Source: CAYJFX01 sp964370315 (lineage in GTDB: Bacteria; Spirochaetota; Spirochaetia; Treponematales; Treponemataceae). From it: a DNA stretch of 23,792 nt. The DNA is taken from NCBI GenBank assembly GCA_964370315.1, contig CAYJIS010000030.1, positions 1 to 23,792 on the forward strand. Direction: 5' to 3'. The notes beneath the pieces were generated by a model, which saw only the letters and a list, made by a program, of their open reading frames with translations, was not told the DNA's origin and did no database searches. Position numbers and translations under genes: made by a program. Below are positions 5,276 to 13,601 of the stretch, piece by piece (positions within the stretch are counted from its first letter, which is position 1; every line of letters starts with the position of its first letter).

Positions 5276-8152
5276 CTATTCTTCCTCAGAATTTGAAGCT
5301 TCTTCAGTTTTCTTTGCAGATTTTGCTTTCTTAGCTTCTTCTTCCAGTGTATCTCCAAGCTTTCTTGCAACTTCAACCTGCTTAAATACTTCGAATTGGT
5401 CACCAACTTGGATATCCTGCCACTTATCAATACCAACACCGCATTCATAGCCAGATGTTACTTCTTTGGCATCATCTTTAAATCTCTTTAATGACGTTAC
5501 CTTACCAGAATAAATTACAATACCATCACGAATAATATTTACACTGCTAGTTCTATTAATAAGACCTTGTGTAACATAAGAACCTGCAATAACACCAATT
5601 TTTGGAACCTTAAAAGTATCTCGTACTTCAAGCATACCAATAACTTCATCCTTAAGATCTGGAGATAACATACCTTCCATAGCCATGGTAATTTCTTCTA
5701 CGGCTTTATAAATTACGTTATATTTTCGAATATCAACTTTTTCTTGCTCGGCTAGTAGCTTTGCTTTTGGAGTTGGTCGAACATTAAATCCAATAATAAT
5801 AGCATTAGAGTCTGCTGTCGCAAGCATAACATCGCTTTCATTAATTGCACCTGCTGAAGAATGAATAACGCTAAGCCTAATATCTCTTGTAGAAAGTTTT
5901 TCTAGCGATTGTTTAACTGCTTCTGCAGAACCTTGAACGTCGGCTTTTATAATAACTTTAAGCTCTTGTATTCCGCCTGCATCAATCGTATCATATAGAT
6001 TATCAAGTGTAACCTTTTTAACTGTTTTTGCATGCTCGAAACGTTTAAGCTCTTGACGTTTTGAAGAAATACCTCTTGCAATTTTTTCATTTTCGGTTAC
6101 TTGGAACGGATCACCTGCATCAGGCATTGCTTCTAAACCGAGGATTTCTACAGGCATCGATGGCGTAGCAATATCAATTTTTTCACCTAAGTCATTAAAA
6201 ATTGCCCTAACGCGACCTGAGAATATACCTGCAACATATGAATCGCCTGTTTTTAATATACCGCGCTCTATTAAGATTGTAGCTACAACACCACGACCAT
6301 GGTCAATTTTTGACTCAATAACTTTACCTTCTGCTCGACATGTATAATTTGCTGTTAACTCTAAAATTTCTGCTTGTAAAAGAACAGCATCTAAAAGCTC
6401 TTCTAAACCTTCTTGTTTAAGAGCAGATATCTTTACAAATTGAGTAGTTCCACCCCATTCTTCTGGCATTAAGCCCATTTCAGAAAGTTGTGTCATAACT
6501 TTATCTGGATTTGCCTCTGGCTTATCCATTTTGTTTACTGCTACAATAATAGGAACGCCAGCATCTTTTGCATGGTCTATAGCTTCAATAGTTTGAGGCA
6601 TAACACCATCATCAGCAGCTACTACCAAAATAACAATATCTGTTACCTTTGCTCCACGGGCTCTCATCATTGTAAAAGCTTCGTGACCTGGTGTATCTAA
6701 AAATGTTATCTTTTGACCCCTTTGAGTGTCTACCATGTAAGCACCAATGTGCTGTGTAATACCACCAAACTCACTTGCAACAACATTTGCATTTCTAATT
6801 GCATCAAGTGTTTTCGTTTTACCATGGTCAACATGTCCCATAATGGTAACAACAGGTGGACGAGCTTCCATGTGTTCAGCTAAATCTTCTTCTGTAGCAA
6901 TAACGGTTTCATCATACAAGCTTACAACTTTTACATCACAGTTATATTCAGATGCTAAAAGGGTTGCGGTATCTGAATCAATTGATTGAGTAATAGAAAC
7001 CATCATGCCCATAGACATGAGCTTACCAATAATTTCAGAAGCCTTCAAGTTCATTTTTTTTGCTAAATCAGAAACTGAAACTGTTTCCATAATTTCAATT
7101 TTTTCAGGAACTGAGCTAGACTTTGCTATTTGCTTTTTCTTGTGTGCATATAATTTATCTTCTAAGCTTTCTTCACGTTCTTTTCGTAAATATACAGCCT
7201 TTTTCTTTGTAAATGTCTTTTTAACAGGAGATTTTTTTCCTTCACCCATTGGACTAGGAGCACTGCCACCTGGTCTAGGTCCAGAAAATCCACCTCGGTT
7301 TTGTTGGAATGAGTTTGAATCTCTACCCTGTCCTGGTCCGCGGTTTTGTCTAAAACCACCTTGTCCTGGTCCACGTTGTCCTTGGTATCCACCTTGTCCT
7401 TGGTATCCACCTTGGCCCGGCCCGCGTTGTCCTTGGTATCCACCTTGGCCCGCTCCGCGTTGTCCTTGGTATCCACCTTGTCCCGCTCCGCGTTGTCCTT
7501 GATATCCACCTTGTCCTTGATATCCACCTTGTCCTTGGTATCCACCTTGTCCCGGTCCGCGTTGTCCTTGATATCCACCTTGACTCGGTCCGCGTTGTCC
7601 TTGATAGCCACCTTGGCCCGCTCCGCGTTGTCCTTGGTATCCACCTTGTCCTTGATAACCACCCTGTCCTTGATAGCCACCTTGACCTTGATAACGGCCT
7701 TGTTGTGTATTTGGTCTGTCAGTTCGTTTTTGAAACCCTTCTCTAGCTTGAGCACCAGTAAACCCAGAATTAGGACCTTGTTGATTAGGTCTTCCCCGTT
7801 GTTGGCCTTTGTTTGCAAGATTACCTTGCTTTACATTTGGTCTTGGAGGACTTAATTCTTCAAACGAAGTAATTTTTTTTCGTTCTTCTGTGCTTTTCGG
7901 GCTAGTTGCGTCTGTTTTTTCGCTAGCATCGTTTTCAAAACTCTTTGTTGGGGCTGCTGCCTTTACAACAGGTTTTTGTGCAGGTACAGTTTTAGTAACT
8001 GGTGCACTCTCAACCGTAGGCTTTTTCTTAATTACAACAACCTTTTTCTTTTCAACGCTTGCTACATCCGCTTTACTTTGTTCAACTTGAGGTTCTGCTT
8101 TTTGCTTATTAACTCTGAACTTTGTAGCTTTTTTTTCTGATTCATCTGCCAT
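5276..8152 (-). CDS. infB: Translation initiation factor IF-2 with a repetitive N-terminal extension
   Basis: GTPase that places initiator tRNA on the 30S subunit. The 958-residue protein has a Lys/Ala-rich start (1-100), a Gly/Gln/Tyr/Arg repeat tract (about 154-266), a basic stretch (305-345), an IF2_N domain (about 355-410), then the G domain with GHVDHGKT (439-446), DTPGH (487-491) and NKMD (540-543), and domains II-IV to the end. GHVDHGKT is followed by KTLDAIR rather than the common SLLD. I chose ATG 8152 over the in-frame TTG at 8155; only a weak AGGG precedes it, 8 bp from the nusA stop. Part of the rimP-nusA-infB-rbfA-truB operon. Confidence 0.97.
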   Translation of the reverse strand: MADESEKKATKFRVNKQKAEPQVEQSKADVASVEKKKVVVIKKKPTVESAPVTKTVPAQKPVVKAAAPTKSFENDASEKTDATSPKSTEERKKITSFEELSPPRPNVKQGNLANKGQQRGRPNQQGPNSGFTGAQAREGFQKRTDRPNTQQGRYQGQGGYQGQGGYQGQGGYQGQRGAGQGGYQGQRGPSQGGYQGQRGPGQGGYQGQGGYQGQGGYQGQRGAGQGGYQGQRGAGQGGYQGQRGPGQGGYQGQGGYQGQRGPGQGGFRQNRGPGQGRDSNSFQQNRGGFSGPRPGGSAPSPMGEGKKSPVKKTFTKKKAVYLRKEREESLEDKLYAHKKKQIAKSSSVPEKIEIMETVSVSDLAKKMNLKASEIIGKLMSMGMMVSITQSIDSDTATLLASEYNCDVKVVSLYDETVIATEEDLAEHMEARPPVVTIMGHVDHGKTKTLDAIRNANVVASEFGGITQHIGAYMVDTQRGQKITFLDTPGHEAFTMMRARGAKVTDIVILVVAADDGVMPQTIEAIDHAKDAGVPIIVAVNKMDKPEANPDKVMTQLSEMGLMPEEWGGTTQFVKISALKQEGLEELLDAVLLQAEILELTANYTCRAEGKVIESKIDHGRGVVATILIERGILKTGDSYVAGIFSGRVRAIFNDLGEKIDIATPSMPVEILGLEAMPDAGDPFQVTENEKIARGISSKRQELKRFEHAKTVKKVTLDNLYDTIDAGGIQELKVIIKADVQGSAEAVKQSLEKLSTRDIRLSVIHSSAGAINESDVMLATADSNAIIIGFNVRPTPKAKLLAEQEKVDIRKYNVIYKAVEEITMAMEGMLSPDLKDEVIGMLEVRDTFKVPKIGVIAGSYVTQGLINRTSSVNIIRDGIVIYSGKVTSLKRFKDDAKEVTSGYECGVGIDKWQDIQVGDQFEVFKQVEVARKLGDTLEEEAKKAKSAKKTEEASNSEEE
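7355..7693 (-). repeat. In-frame tandem repeats encoding Tyr-Gln-Gly-Gln units in infB
   Basis: About 340 bp encode 13 copies of YQGQ, built from two units: a 6-residue YQGQGG (18 bp) and an 11-residue YQGQRGxGQGG (33 bp). Successive copies are spaced 6,6,6,11,11,11,6,6,11,11,11,6 residues, hinting at duplication of a larger block. DNA copies are nearly identical, so recent slippage or unequal recombination is likely. The same region produces long open frames on the plus strand that are not genes. Confidence 0.95.
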
Positions 8153-8160
8153 CAATTACC

Positions 8161-9654
8161 CTACTCTTCATCCTCATACTCAAAACTAAGACCAATACCA
8201 CAATTAGGACAGTTTGTCATATCAGTTGTTATTTCTGCCCCACATTCAGGACACTCAAATACTTCAGCTTCACTACTTTCTTCATCTATTTCTACATCAT
8301 TGTCATCGTCACCGTTGACATCTTCATCTTGGTTTGTTTCATCATATGATTCTTCATCAACGAACTCAATCGTTTGTTCAATGAGAGCTGATAAAACTGT
8401 AATATCTTCAGCTTGTAGTGTTTCAATTTTTTCTAAACTTCCATCTTCTTGTGCTGAAATGAAGTCTTGTATTTCAATAATATTATGATCTTTAAGTATA
8501 GCAACAATGTCTGTATTTACATTTTGTAACTCTGCTATAGTTGTAATTTGATAAACTTCTTCGTCTGCAAATAAATCCTGAGCTGCACGCCTTGATTCTG
8601 CAAGTAATGTATCAACATCTTCATACTGCTCTTCAGTTTTAACATCAATATTCCAATCTGCTAGACGATTTGCCAAACGTACATTTAATCCTTGCTTACC
8701 AATGGCTAATGAAAATTGATTTTCTGGTACAACTGCGAGTGCTGTTCGCTTTTCTTCATCAAGAAGCACTACTCCAGTTACTTCAGCTGGTGACAATGCA
8801 TTTTTAATAAAAACACGAGGGTCTGGATCATAACGTAGAATGTCAATTTTTTCGCCTTCAAGCTCGCGAATAACAGCTTGAATACGTACACCCTTTAATC
8901 CGACACATGCTCCAACTGGATCAACATCATCTCTATGTGAAGAAACAGCAACCTTTGTTCTGTAACCTGCTTCGCGTACAATGTTATTTATTTCTATTGT
9001 ATTGTCGTAAATTTCAGGAACTTCAAGTTCAATAATTGAACGAACAAACTCAGGGTCAGTTCTTGAAAGTACAACTTGTAAACCACTTCCTGTTTTTTTA
9101 ACATCAACAATCAATGCTTTTATTCTATCATTTTTATGGTATGACTCACGTGGTGATTGAAATTTACCAGGAAGAATACCTTCAACTTTTCCTAAATCTA
9201 AATATATATTTCCATTTTTTTCTCGTTGGTAATACCCAATAATAATTTCACCAACTTTTTCTTTATATTCAGCTAAAAGTGTATCTTTTTGTATTTCAGT
9301 TAACGACTGATGAGCAATTTGCTTCCCAGTTTGTACTGCAGATCGTTCAAAATCTCTAGGATCAATTACAATATCAATTTCATCCCCTACCTCACAGTCA
9401 GGGCTCATTTCGAGAGCTTCTTCAAGTTCAATTTCAGTTACAGGATCATATACTCCATCAACAATCATTTTACGAGAATACACCGTAACATCACTTAAAT
9501 CATCTTCAAACTCCACTAAACAGTTTTCCGATGTTCCAAATTTTCGCTTATACGCGGCTTTAATAGTATTTTCAATTGTTTTAACTACAGCTTCTTCTGT
9601 TAATCCGTTTTCTTGAATGAGCTGTTGAATTGCTTCGGCCATTTTTGATGCCAT
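8161..9654 (-). CDS. nusA: Transcription factor NusA with a C-terminal zinc ribbon
   Basis: Binds RNA polymerase and nascent RNA and modulates pausing, termination and antitermination. The 497-residue protein has the N-terminal RNAP-binding domain (about 1-130), an S1 domain (about 133-200), and two KH domains (about 200-345) including CVGLKGVRIQAV and GKQGLNVRLA. A helix-hairpin-like part (about 365-430) is followed by a very acidic linker (438-465) and a zinc ribbon with Cys468, Cys471, Cys482 and Cys485. The last element is not part of standard NusA. ATG 9654 has GGAGGG 6 nt upstream; the shorter ATG at 9642 is possible. The rimP stop is 1 bp away. Confidence 0.95.
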   Translation of the reverse strand: MASKMAEAIQQLIQENGLTEEAVVKTIENTIKAAYKRKFGTSENCLVEFEDDLSDVTVYSRKMIVDGVYDPVTEIELEEALEMSPDCEVGDEIDIVIDPRDFERSAVQTGKQIAHQSLTEIQKDTLLAEYKEKVGEIIIGYYQREKNGNIYLDLGKVEGILPGKFQSPRESYHKNDRIKALIVDVKKTGSGLQVVLSRTDPEFVRSIIELEVPEIYDNTIEINNIVREAGYRTKVAVSSHRDDVDPVGACVGLKGVRIQAVIRELEGEKIDILRYDPDPRVFIKNALSPAEVTGVVLLDEEKRTALAVVPENQFSLAIGKQGLNVRLANRLADWNIDVKTEEQYEDVDTLLAESRRAAQDLFADEEVYQITTIAELQNVNTDIVAILKDHNIIEIQDFISAQEDGSLEKIETLQAEDITVLSALIEQTIEFVDEESYDETNQDEDVNGDDDNDVEIDEESSEAEVFECPECGAEITTDMTNCPNCGIGLSFEYEDEE

Positions 9655-9655
9655 T

Positions 9656-10123
9656 TTATCCCTCCGTTAATAAGAGTTTTGCCTTTGCAATAGTACTATA
9701 CGCAAAAGATTTTTCTTCACCTGTAGTTTCTAGTTGCAAGACTACTTTAGTATCATCACTTAACGCGATTGTTCCTGATATCCAATCTGAAATTTCTGTA
9801 TCCCACACTCTAACTTTCCGGCCTTGGAAAAGTGAAAACTCAGCTGCATTTTTTAGAGTTCTCTCCATGCCCGGAGACGTTACTTCCATGTATACATCTT
9901 CTGAATGTAAGACCTCTTCAAAGTACGGTAATAAAAGGCGATGTACCTTTGCACAATCGTTTATCCCAATTACAGAACCATCTTTTTGGCTTATTACAAT
10001 CGATACCTTGTATTGTGTTTTAGAAGGAACAACATGTAACTCAACTATAAAATAACAAATTTCGTCAGTCATTTTTTGGCATTCTGAGTAAAACTTCTGA
10101 TTTTCTAGCGGCAAGTAGTCCAT
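9656..10123 (-). CDS. rimP: Ribosome maturation factor RimP
   Basis: Needed for 30S subunit maturation. The 155-residue protein shows the family signature EVTSPGMERTL (about 80-90) that joins the N-terminal alpha/beta domain to the C-terminal SH3-like barrel. Conservation in the rest is weak, but the position directly before nusA is diagnostic. ATG 10123 has AGGAGA 5 nt upstream. It is the first annotated gene of the cluster; its likely promoter (10260-10288) lies upstream of a terminator-like hairpin and a short open frame. Confidence 0.93.
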   Translation of the reverse strand: MDYLPLENQKFYSECQKMTDEICYFIVELHVVPSKTQYKVSIVISQKDGSVIGINDCAKVHRLLLPYFEEVLHSEDVYMEVTSPGMERTLKNAAEFSLFQGRKVRVWDTEISDWISGTIALSDDTKVVLQLETTGEEKSFAYSTIAKAKLLLTEG

Positions 10124-10130
10124 GTTTCTC

Positions 10131-10229
10131 CTATAAAAACACCGCGAAAGCGTAGTGCCATAAAAGCAATATGATAATTACTTCATTAGCATGTGGGTAA
10201 AAAAAAGAAGTCGTTTGAACGACTTCCAT
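10131..10229 (-). CDS. Possible 32-codon leader open frame upstream of rimP
   Basis: ATG at 10229, then 32 sense codons ending in a TAG at 10131-10133 that overlaps the rimP ribosome site AGGAG. Its first codons cover the hairpin and U-run at 10199-10226. The central part is hydrophobic (Ile-Ile-Ile-Leu-Leu-Leu). There is no clear Shine-Dalgarno, so translation is uncertain. I list it because its stop placement would allow coupling to rimP; it may be chance. Confidence 0.2.
   Translation of the reverse strand: MEVVQTTSFFYPHANEVIIILLLWHYAFAVFL
10199..10226 (-). terminator. Intrinsic terminator after ptsH, possibly an attenuator for rimP
   Basis: GAAGTCGT and ACGACTTC arms (10207-10226) with a 4-nt loop, followed on the minus strand by eight T residues. 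It ends the murQ-ptsH operon, 118 bp past the ptsH stop. A good promoter (10260-10288) lies between ptsH and this hairpin, so transcripts destined for rimP must also cross it. Confidence 0.85.
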
Positions 10230-10259
10230 CTTGAGGATACCACTATGTTCTATATGCGT

Positions 10260-10288
10260 ATAGTAGCATAAAATTAAGTTTATGTCAA
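10260..10288 (-). promoter_or_regulatory. Promoter between ptsH and rimP
   Basis: Minus strand TTGACA (10283-10288), 17 bp, TACTAT (10260-10265). A start near 10253 would give either a short RNA of about 55 nt ending at the hairpin at 10199-10226, or, by readthrough, a leader of about 130 nt for rimP. No better promoter is apparent between the hairpin and rimP. Confidence 0.55.
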
Positions 10289-10344
10289 CCAGTTAACAAA
10301 AAATGCACCATGCAGTATATAGGGGTGGTATATAAAAAAAATAA

Positions 10345-10602
10345 TTAAAAATTCTCTTTAAAAAATATATATATTTCCTCTGCGGCTTTATTTTCATCAT
10401 CACCTTCTGTCGTGATATAAATAGTATCGCCTTTTTTTGCTCCCAATTTCATGATTGCAAGCATTTTTTTTGCACTGGCAGACTTTCCTTTACAGGATAA
10501 CTGAATATCAGACTTAAACTCTGAGGCCTTTTTAACTAAAAACCCTGCAGGTCTTGCATGCAAACCCTCAGGAGAGTTTATTATATAACTTTGTTCTGTC
10601 AT
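10345..10602 (-). CDS. ptsH: Phosphocarrier protein HPr, lacking Ser46
   Basis: Carries phosphate from enzyme I to PTS IIA proteins. The 85-residue protein has the active-site motif GLHARPAG with His15. In the second helix the segment reads KKMLAIMKLGA where Gram-positive-type HPr has KSIMGVMSLG, so the position of the regulatory Ser46 is Lys46. This copy therefore cannot be phosphorylated by HPr kinase at that site. ATG 10602 has AGGATA upstream, 9 bp after the crr stop. Last gene of the MurNAc operon. Enzyme I is not in the window. Confidence 0.95.
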   Translation of the reverse strand: MTEQSYIINSPEGLHARPAGFLVKKASEFKSDIQLSCKGKSASAKKMLAIMKLGAKKGDTIYITTEGDDENKAAEEIYIFFKENF

Positions 10603-10611
10603 CTTTTTATC

Positions 10612-11079
10612 CTATTTCAAAACTATTATTTCATCACCAGCAAGAACTTGTGTTCCATCGCTTTGTGTATTTTTACTAAGTGCTAAAGAAGTAAAATTTT
10701 CCATATTTGTAACCGTAACAGGTGTAACAATATTGTACCCTTCTTTTTGAAGAGCATCTTTATCAAATTTAAATAGAAGGTCTCCTTTTTTAAAAGAAGA
10801 TCCCTCTTCAAGATTCATAGTATAGTATTTTCCGTTTAATTCAACTGTTTCTAATCCAACGTGAATTAATAGTTCTATACCATCGCTACTCATAAGACCA
10901 AGTGCATGTTTAGTATCAGGTAAAACCTCAATAGTTCCGTCAAATGGGGCAAAAACATTACTTTCAGATGGAATTATAGCAACACCTTCTCCCATCATGT
11001 TTTGTGAAAAAGCTTCATCTGGAACCTTTTCTAATGCAACTAAAGTTCCTGTTATGGGGCTATATACAATACTGCTCAT
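10612..11079 (-). CDS. crr: PTS glucose-type IIA component
   Basis: Accepts phosphate from HPr and passes it to a IIB domain. The 155-residue single-domain protein has the IIA-Glc signature with phospho-His73 in LLIHVGLETVELNG and the partner His58 in DTKHALG. ATG 11079 has AGGAGA 5 nt upstream. It directly follows mupG and shares an operon with a IIBC protein (murP) that has no IIA domain, so it very probably serves MurP. The symbol reflects family only; it may be a sugar-specific IIA rather than a global regulator. Confidence 0.93.
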   Translation of the reverse strand: MSSIVYSPITGTLVALEKVPDEAFSQNMMGEGVAIIPSESNVFAPFDGTIEVLPDTKHALGLMSSDGIELLIHVGLETVELNGKYYTMNLEEGSSFKKGDLLFKFDKDALQKEGYNIVTPVTVTNMENFTSLALSKNTQSDGTQVLAGDEIIVLK

Positions 11080-11087
11080 TTTTTCTC

Positions 11088-12155
11088 CTAATGTGTAAAA
11101 TTTTTATGCTCATGTATATTATACGCAAAAAAACGAATTTGTCTAGCGTGCTTTAAAAGCAAGTGGTATTCTTTAGGAATGCGAGCTATAACATTTACCC
11201 TTTCATCCGCCACTAAGTTTTCTCGAATTATTTGTATTTCACCACTATATCGTAAGTACCTTTCATTATCTATTGTGACACAGCCTATATCCCTATCGGT
11301 AGTATTAAATGGTTTTATATCGACCCCTTTCGTTGCATATTCTCGAGACTCTTGCAATCTCATAATTCTATAGGGAGAATCGGGTCTTACAGTAAAAATT
11401 TTTTCATGCAAGAAAACATCTTCACACTCCATTACAATTGGAAGTGTTATAATTCCTGTTTGTTGAAAATAGTGAATAAAATCATACTCTCTTTGATGTA
11501 TTATTCCATCACCTACAAAAACCTTAGAAACGGTATGAGACAAAACCATATCAACAAAACTTGCATACGTTGAGGTATATCTATGTTTTTCTAACGTTGG
11601 TAGCCCTTCGTAAAGAGGCCCCCTGAGCATAAGGTTTCCAGGAATAAAAGTAAAAACTTCTATACCATTCTTTATAAGACGATTGTTAATTGCATCAAAA
11701 AAATCCACATCTAAAGCACTTTCAGGCCTAGGATAATAATTGTGCATAGCATATATTTTGCATGAATTATTTTGTATTTTTTTTATTGACTCATCGTCAA
11801 GAGTAGATGCATTAACACATACGGGAATATCTTTGGCTATAACAATAGTTTCTTCAAGTGTAAAACCAAAGTCTAATCGGAGAACAGAGATGTGTAAGCG
11901 TTTTGCAAGTGACACAATATCTTTTTCATTAAAAATATCAAGTGTCCTTTTAGATACATCTGCAATAATAGAGCACCCCATCTCAAAAAGGTGACTACAC
12001 ATATTTTCGCAGTCGCTCGTGTAATTTGTGTTTACTTCCTCTGCAATGTGCAAGGAAGTAAACACAAAGTCCCCCTTTGTACAAAGGGGAACTAAGGCTT
12101 CTTTTACCTCTGTAAATTGAGATACAAAAACTGAAAGAGCCAGATTGTTATACAT
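11088..12155 (-). CDS. mupG: 6-phospho-N-acetylmuramidase (DUF871 family)
   Basis: The DUF871 family includes Staphylococcus aureus MupG, which splits MurNAc-6-phosphate-GlcNAc in the cytoplasm into MurNAc-6-phosphate and GlcNAc. The 355-residue protein has a barrel-like N-terminal domain (about 1-235) with MHNYYPRPESALD (about 140-152) and FIPGN, and a C-terminal beta domain. It has no signal peptide, fitting a cytosolic role after PTS uptake. The start overlaps the last 8 bp of murP and lacks a good Shine-Dalgarno, so translational coupling is likely. Position between murP and crr in a murQ operon supports the assignment. Confidence 0.88.
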   Translation of the reverse strand: MYNNLALSVFVSQFTEVKEALVPLCTKGDFVFTSLHIAEEVNTNYTSDCENMCSHLFEMGCSIIADVSKRTLDIFNEKDIVSLAKRLHISVLRLDFGFTLEETIVIAKDIPVCVNASTLDDESIKKIQNNSCKIYAMHNYYPRPESALDVDFFDAINNRLIKNGIEVFTFIPGNLMLRGPLYEGLPTLEKHRYTSTYASFVDMVLSHTVSKVFVGDGIIHQREYDFIHYFQQTGIITLPIVMECEDVFLHEKIFTVRPDSPYRIMRLQESREYATKGVDIKPFNTTDRDIGCVTIDNERYLRYSGEIQIIRENLVADERVNVIARIPKEYHLLLKHARQIRFFAYNIHEHKNFTH

Positions 12156-13578
12156 TTTCTAGGTCTTTTTTTCCTATAGCAATGCTAGTAATAATAAAAC
12201 CTGCAATATATGAAATTACTAAACCAATAAAAAAGTTTAGCATGTGTTGTGGTTGCATAATAGGAATAGCAACAAGACCTGAAGGCCCCCAAGCACTTGC
12301 CATTACACCAGTAATCATTATGTATGCACCACCAAAACCTGCTCCTAAACCAGCTGTAATAAATGGCTTAAACAATGGTAATGTAACACCATAAATTAAT
12401 GGCTCACCTACACCTAAAAATCCTGCAGGTAGTGCACCAGCAATAACTTTTTGCATACGTGTGTTCCCAACTTTTTTTGCAACAATATAAATTGCAATTG
12501 CAGCACCTACTTGTCCTGCTCCTGCCATTGCTAATACAGGGAAAAGTGAAACACCACCCATACTTTCAAGCTGAATAGCATAAATTGGAATAAGTCCATG
12601 ATGTAATCCCATAAGTACCATTGGAAGGAATAAAGCAGAAAGAATATAACCGCTAATAACGCTAATTACTGGATTATCTGACATAATAATTACTCTAAGA
12701 CCTGCTACAAGACCATCTGAAACAAAACCTGCGGCTGGCATAATTACAAATACAAATATAATAGTAGTAATGAGCATAGTAACAAACGGTGTTACAACCA
12801 AATCTAATACATCTGGTATTTTTTTGCGTAATGCTCTTTCAATTTTTGAAAGAAGCCATACACCTACGATAACACCAATAATACCACCCTTACCAGTTGT
12901 TAAAATTGAGTTTAGAGGAATCTCTTCATTAAATAGACCAAACATTTTTGAAATTGCAACAATATTTGCTCCAATAGAAATACCACCAATCATACCACCA
13001 AGGGCTTCTGTAGCACCAAATATCTTAGCAGCATTAATACCAGTGTAAATTGCAAAATAACCCATAAACCCAGCCCCAATGAGTGAGAATAAGAGTTGAA
13101 TTGTTGTCCAAATACCACCACCAGCAAGGGTTCCTTGACCAATAAGGGTACCTAAAAGACTTGCTAAACCATTAAATAATCCAGCTGCAATAATCGCAGG
13201 AATTAATGGAATAAAAATATCTGCAATCATTTTAACAAATGTTTTAATAGGATGAGCCTTATGCCCAGACTTTATCTTATCTTTATTTTCTTGCCAGTTT
13301 TCTGTTACCCCTGAAGTAAGTTTAGCAGAACCGCCAATTTCTTCAATAACGGCATCAGTTATTTTTTTTGCCTTTCCTGGTCCAAGCACAACTTGGAAAT
13401 CACTACCTTCTCCAACAAGACCTAATACACCATCTAAATTTTTTAATTCATCGGTTTTTACTAAGTTTCCATCTGAAACTACAATTCGACAACGTGTCAT
13501 ACAGTTTACTGCTTTAACAAAATTGTCTTTTCCACCACATAACGAAACTATTTTTTTCGCTAGTTCTTCATTAGTCAT
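12148..13578 (-). CDS. murP: PTS N-acetylmuramic acid permease, IIBC components
   Basis: Membrane permease that imports and phosphorylates MurNAc, or a MurNAc-containing disaccharide. The 476-residue protein has an N-terminal IIB domain (about 1-85) with the phospho-cysteine in NCMTR (Cys26), a linker, and an IIC domain of about ten membrane helices with the GVGEPLIYG substrate motif. Length matches E. coli MurP, which likewise lacks a IIA domain; crr lies two genes on. I chose ATG 13578: GGAGG ends 6 nt before it, while the ATG at 13584 directly abuts GGAGG. Sugar specificity comes from the murQ and mupG neighbours; sequence alone would allow another glucose-superfamily sugar. Confidence 0.9.
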   Translation of the reverse strand: MTNEELAKKIVSLCGGKDNFVKAVNCMTRCRIVVSDGNLVKTDELKNLDGVLGLVGEGSDFQVVLGPGKAKKITDAVIEEIGGSAKLTSGVTENWQENKDKIKSGHKAHPIKTFVKMIADIFIPLIPAIIAAGLFNGLASLLGTLIGQGTLAGGGIWTTIQLLFSLIGAGFMGYFAIYTGINAAKIFGATEALGGMIGGISIGANIVAISKMFGLFNEEIPLNSILTTGKGGIIGVIVGVWLLSKIERALRKKIPDVLDLVVTPFVTMLITTIIFVFVIMPAAGFVSDGLVAGLRVIIMSDNPVISVISGYILSALFLPMVLMGLHHGLIPIYAIQLESMGGVSLFPVLAMAGAGQVGAAIAIYIVAKKVGNTRMQKVIAGALPAGFLGVGEPLIYGVTLPLFKPFITAGLGAGFGGAYIMITGVMASAWGPSGLVAIPIMQPQHMLNFFIGLVISYIAGFIITSIAIGKKDLENV

Positions 13579-13601
13579 AACCATCCTCCAATACTCGTTT
13601 T

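Noticed and set aside
7346..7720. CRISPR array suggested by regular repeats
   Set aside because: Units are contiguous, in frame and coding, without unique spacers; no cas genes nearby.
7005..7855. Long plus-strand open frames, and a minus-strand frame at 7162-7818, rich in Cys/Pro/Trp, Ser/Leu/Thr or Lys/Asp
   Set aside because: They are other-frame readings of the infB repeat tract; periodic DNA leaves several frames open. No ribosome sites, and infB is certain.
10230..10344. T-box or metabolite riboswitch before rimP
   Set aside because: Only a short hairpin and terminator are visible; no T-box or known aptamer core motifs.
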